From Halobacillus sp. A1 (GTDB taxonomy: Bacteria; Bacillota; Bacilli; Bacillales; Halobacillaceae), in the NCBI RefSeq assembly GCF_024189295.1, contig NZ_JAIZEN010000001.1:124001-188000 (forward strand): a stretch of DNA of 64,000 nucleotides. Direction: 5' to 3'. The notes beneath the pieces were generated by a model that was not told the origin of the DNA, ran no database searches, and was given only the letters and a program-made list of their open reading frames with translations. Made by a program: the position numbers and the translations under genes. Below are positions 61,618 through 64,000 of the stretch, in pieces. Within the stretch, counting starts at the first letter, position 1. Every line of letters starts with the position of its first letter.

Positions 61618-62961
61618 ATGCCAGTAAGTAATCGTGAAGCAAACTTTAAATTAAATAATCAAAACGATCGCGAACGTATGAACAGCAGGAAGCTCGGGCC
61701 TCTCCAAATTAATCATGAACGCCCGCAAAAAGGTGCCAAGGTTGCTCTGATCGGCTGGAGTATTCCTACAATTGAAGCGATCCAGCAAATTAAAAGACCC
61801 TACATTGTCATAAGCCACGAAGGTTATAAAGAATATGCTGAACAACACAAAATTCCCTTTCTTTCCTGGGATTTTGGGAAGCCTAATCATTATCAAGAAG
61901 TGTATGAACGCTCAGAGGAATTATTCGATCAATTGGTGAATATCGACGTAGGTCACACGATTTCTGTATTTGAGGAATTGGTCGAATGGGCTGGTGCCTT
62001 GAATGCACGTCTTCGAGAGGATCCTGCTGTATTTGACCACTCTATTCTTTTTAGAGACAAAGCCATGATGAAACGCAGGGCTCATTTAGGTGGATTAAAA
62101 GTTGGAGTTTTCGAAGAAGTTGAAAACAAAGAAGAGGTTCGCAGATTTTTTAAACGGGTGAACTATTCTTTATTGAAAAATCATCAAAATGAGGACGCGG
62201 ACCCGATCCATTTTAAAGCGTTAAATAAAGCTGGAGCGGCTGGTCATCGTATGATTTTCTCAGAGGAAGATATTGAAAACAAACTTACGGACCAAAGCTT
62301 TCCTGGTTTAGTGGAGAGTCATCTGTCAGGGATGGAAATATCATGTGAGGTATTTATTTATAAAGGTGAAATTCTCTTCTTGAATATGACGGAATATGTG
62401 AAGCTCGGTTATTCAAGTATGGTTCCGCCTTCAGCAGAAATTGAATATTACCGGCCTTACATTCATAAAGAAGTCGAAAAGTTGATTCAAGCGTTTGATA
62501 TCCAATTTGGTATGATCCATCCTGAATTTTTTATAACGGATACTGAAGAAATATACTTTGGTGAAGTAGCTTATCGAATTCCCGGAGGACATATTTTTGA
62601 ATTGATTCAAAAGGTTTACGGTTTTAATCCCTTTGGCGCACATATTCTTTGCTGTGATCCACATACCACTTTAGAGGAATTAGAGGAATTTTTGCCTAAA
62701 GAGGTTAAACCTAATGGACATGCGGGCAGTTTTTTAGTCTACCCTCGAAAGAAAAATGCGACTCGTGTACAGGTTCCCAGGGATTTAGAGGAGCACCCAA
62801 GCTTTGAAAAACACACGCTTTACAAACCAACAACTGCTAAATTTCAAGATACAGACGAGGGTTATGGTAATCACTTGGGAACCGTTTTTTTTCACGGTGA
62901 AGACAGTGGAGAAATCTCTCAATTGTTAACGGATTACGTGGACTATGATTTTTATGTTTAG
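61618..62961 (+). CDS. ATP-grasp domain protein
   Basis: 447 residues. An N-terminal Rossmann-like domain (VALIGWSIPTIEAIQQIKRPYIVISHEG) is followed by an ATP-grasp fold: FRDKAMMKRRAHLGGLKVGVF, a lysine/NHQNEDADPIHFKALNKAGAAGHR segment, the ligand-binding GLVESHLSGMEISCEVFIY and IHPEFFITDTEEIYFGEVAYR with metal-binding acids. Such enzymes join a carboxylate to an amine through an acyl-phosphate. GGTGA precedes the ATG. The gene after it starts 14 bp downstream, so they are co-transcribed. Confidence 0.85.
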   Translation: MPVSNREANFKLNNQNDRERMNSRKLGPLQINHERPQKGAKVALIGWSIPTIEAIQQIKRPYIVISHEGYKEYAEQHKIPFLSWDFGKPNHYQEVYERSEELFDQLVNIDVGHTISVFEELVEWAGALNARLREDPAVFDHSILFRDKAMMKRRAHLGGLKVGVFEEVENKEEVRRFFKRVNYSLLKNHQNEDADPIHFKALNKAGAAGHRMIFSEEDIENKLTDQSFPGLVESHLSGMEISCEVFIYKGEILFLNMTEYVKLGYSSMVPPSAEIEYYRPYIHKEVEKLIQAFDIQFGMIHPEFFITDTEEIYFGEVAYRIPGGHIFELIQKVYGFNPFGAHILCCDPHTTLEELEEFLPKEVKPNGHAGSFLVYPRKKNATRVQVPRDLEEHPSFEKHTLYKPTTAKFQDTDEGYGNHLGTVFFHGEDSGEISQLLTDYVDYDFYV

Positions 62962-62975
62962 GAGGAAACAGGGTT

Positions 62976-64000
62976 ATGTCAGTAAAGGTGGAAATGAATA
63001 AAGAAGAAGCATTTGACGAGGCTCTTGACCAGTTGGAGGGCGCTTACTCATTTGCTAAGTCCATGTATCAAAGTGAAGTCCTGCAAACTGCTGCGAAATT
63101 AATGGATGAGCCAGATGGGTTCTCGATTCTATACGAGAAAGCTGAAAAGTTTGAACAAGCTGGGCTTTTTCAAGATGGGCCATGGGAAGATCCATCCAAG
63201 CTGCAGGCGAACCTTGTCAAAGGATCTCTGAGATCTGGCGGGATGACTACTATATCAGAGTTGCTCAGTGAAGTGCGAATGGTTGCTATTGCTGAGGGTG
63301 AATATGATCGCGAAGGGGTTTCCAAAGAGAAGGCGCACTCTTTTTTAAACGAAGTTATGGCCTTGAATGTGGATATTCTTTTTCCAGAAGAAACAGAAGC
63401 AGCTCGAATTGAAGGGAAAGGGAAAGACAAGGACCGTATGGAAAATTTGTTTCAATTCTTATCCGATAAACTTTCCTTAGCTTCTATATCCAGTCAACTT
63501 GTTAAAGAAATTGATGAATTAGTGGCGCAGCGGCCTATTATGGTTAAGCGGACAGTAAAAATGGTCAAACATGCTGAACAATTATTAGAGACAGAAATAG
63601 ACGCTTCGGACAGAGAAGCCATTCAAAAATATTTGGATGCCATCAATGGGAGAACAACAGTGTGTGATAGATGTGACGTGAAGGAATATAGGGATCAACT
63701 TAAACATTTAGATGAAGGGAAATTGAAAAAGGAAGCGCGGTCTTTTTCTCAATCAATGCATGAAACTGGACTTGTAGCTCCTTATCATATCGTTTTAGTC
63801 CGCTATCTTAACAAGCACCATCCTGAATTGCTATCAGATGCTTTAGCTTTATCAAATAAAGGTCAAGCTAATTTAGAAGAGCATTTACCCTTCGTGCAAA
63901 ACCTTATTACAGTAGGCATCCATTTGCCATTAAAACAGTCCTTGTACGGTTTAACTTTGTTATTGGATCGTGGGGTTCTTTCTTCGAATCCTGTTATTCC
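62976..64000 (+). CDS. Unknown helical protein, 3' truncated by window end
   Basis: At least 341 residues, beginning MSVKVEMNKEEAFDEALDQLEGAYSFAK, open to the end of the window. It is mostly alpha-helical and acidic. A CDRCDVKEY pair of cysteines lies at about residue 230. No signal or membrane segment, and no family recognised. TAGGAGG lies 11 bases before the ATG and the gap to the ATP-grasp gene is 14 bp, which supports a shared pathway. A large accessory or scaffold protein of a biosynthetic unit is one possibility. Confidence 0.75.
   Translation, partial: MSVKVEMNKEEAFDEALDQLEGAYSFAKSMYQSEVLQTAAKLMDEPDGFSILYEKAEKFEQAGLFQDGPWEDPSKLQANLVKGSLRSGGMTTISELLSEVRMVAIAEGEYDREGVSKEKAHSFLNEVMALNVDILFPEETEAARIEGKGKDKDRMENLFQFLSDKLSLASISSQLVKEIDELVAQRPIMVKRTVKMVKHAEQLLETEIDASDREAIQKYLDAINGRTTVCDRCDVKEYRDQLKHLDEGKLKKEARSFSQSMHETGLVAPYHIVLVRYLNKHHPELLSDALALSNKGQANLEEHLPFVQNLITVGIHLPLKQSLYGLTLLLDRGVLSSNPVI

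Overview
The window reads as chromosomal DNA of a spore-forming, probably moderately halophilic member of the Bacillaceae, Halobacillus-like by overall gene content. The signs are low-to-mid GC, strong AGGAGG-type ribosome binding sites, a spore-coat transglutaminase (tgl), a SleB-type cell-wall hydrolase, yueI/ydbS/ydbT/yozG/yoaS-like genes, several BCCT and Na+-coupled transporters, and an AblB-type beta-lysine acetyltransferase (osmolyte synthesis). No rRNA, certain tRNA, CRISPR array, prophage or complete insertion sequence was seen. The genus is an inference.

Layout. 1-9.3 kb: 3' part of a secreted GH16 glucanase, an SDR, a CoA-disulfide reductase/rhodanese fusion behind a CsoR/CstR-like operator, a pair of near-parS palindromes, a DUF1643 + PD-(D/E)XK-like gene pair, a VOC protein and an OFA-type MFS transporter with a cre site. 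9.5-17.8 kb: DUF5412 and small membrane proteins, a DUF2975/XRE/ABC operon divergent from a ydbST-like pair, an aldo-keto reductase and YueI. 18-24.8 kb: an operon on the minus strand (acetoacetyl-CoA-synthetase-like ligase, thiolase-like protein, DUF35 protein, 31-residue accessory protein, Na+/solute symporter) preceded by two complete tandem SAM-I riboswitches, then a repeat-rich gene-free region. 24.8-28.7 kb: amt with a GlnR/TnrA box, a GlnD-like nucleotidyltransferase, a DEDDh exonuclease, and a stand-alone C-terminal domain of 3-dehydroquinate synthase II. 29-38.6 kb: hypothetical membrane and secreted proteins, a lipoprotein nucleosidase behind a guanine-type purine riboswitch, FAH and M23 proteins, and a frameshifted NTF2-like gene.

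38.7-45.1 kb: a GlpP-family antiterminator divergent from an SDR / FGGY kinase / alkyl-DHAP-synthase-like flavoprotein / BCCT operon, which starts with a textbook sigma-A promoter and a leader terminator. 45-51.9 kb: DUF2254, an old-yellow-enzyme homologue, a BCCT gene with two frameshifts, a lysozyme-like protein and an FAD oxidoreductase. 52-53 kb: a second repeat cluster. 53-64 kb: tgl, an NCS1 permease and a YfcC carrier behind another GlnR/TnrA box, cold-shock protein, cell-wall hydrolase, small proteins, and an AblB - ATP-grasp - unknown gene cluster running off the end.

The most promising uncharacterised systems are (i) the tandem-SAM-riboswitch CoA-ligase/thiolase/symporter operon, (ii) the GlpP-controlled kinase/flavoprotein/BCCT operon, (iii) the AblB/ATP-grasp cluster, and (iv) a family of modular intergenic inverted repeats whose paired arms differ from copy to copy, one of which carries an insertion of a second repeat family.
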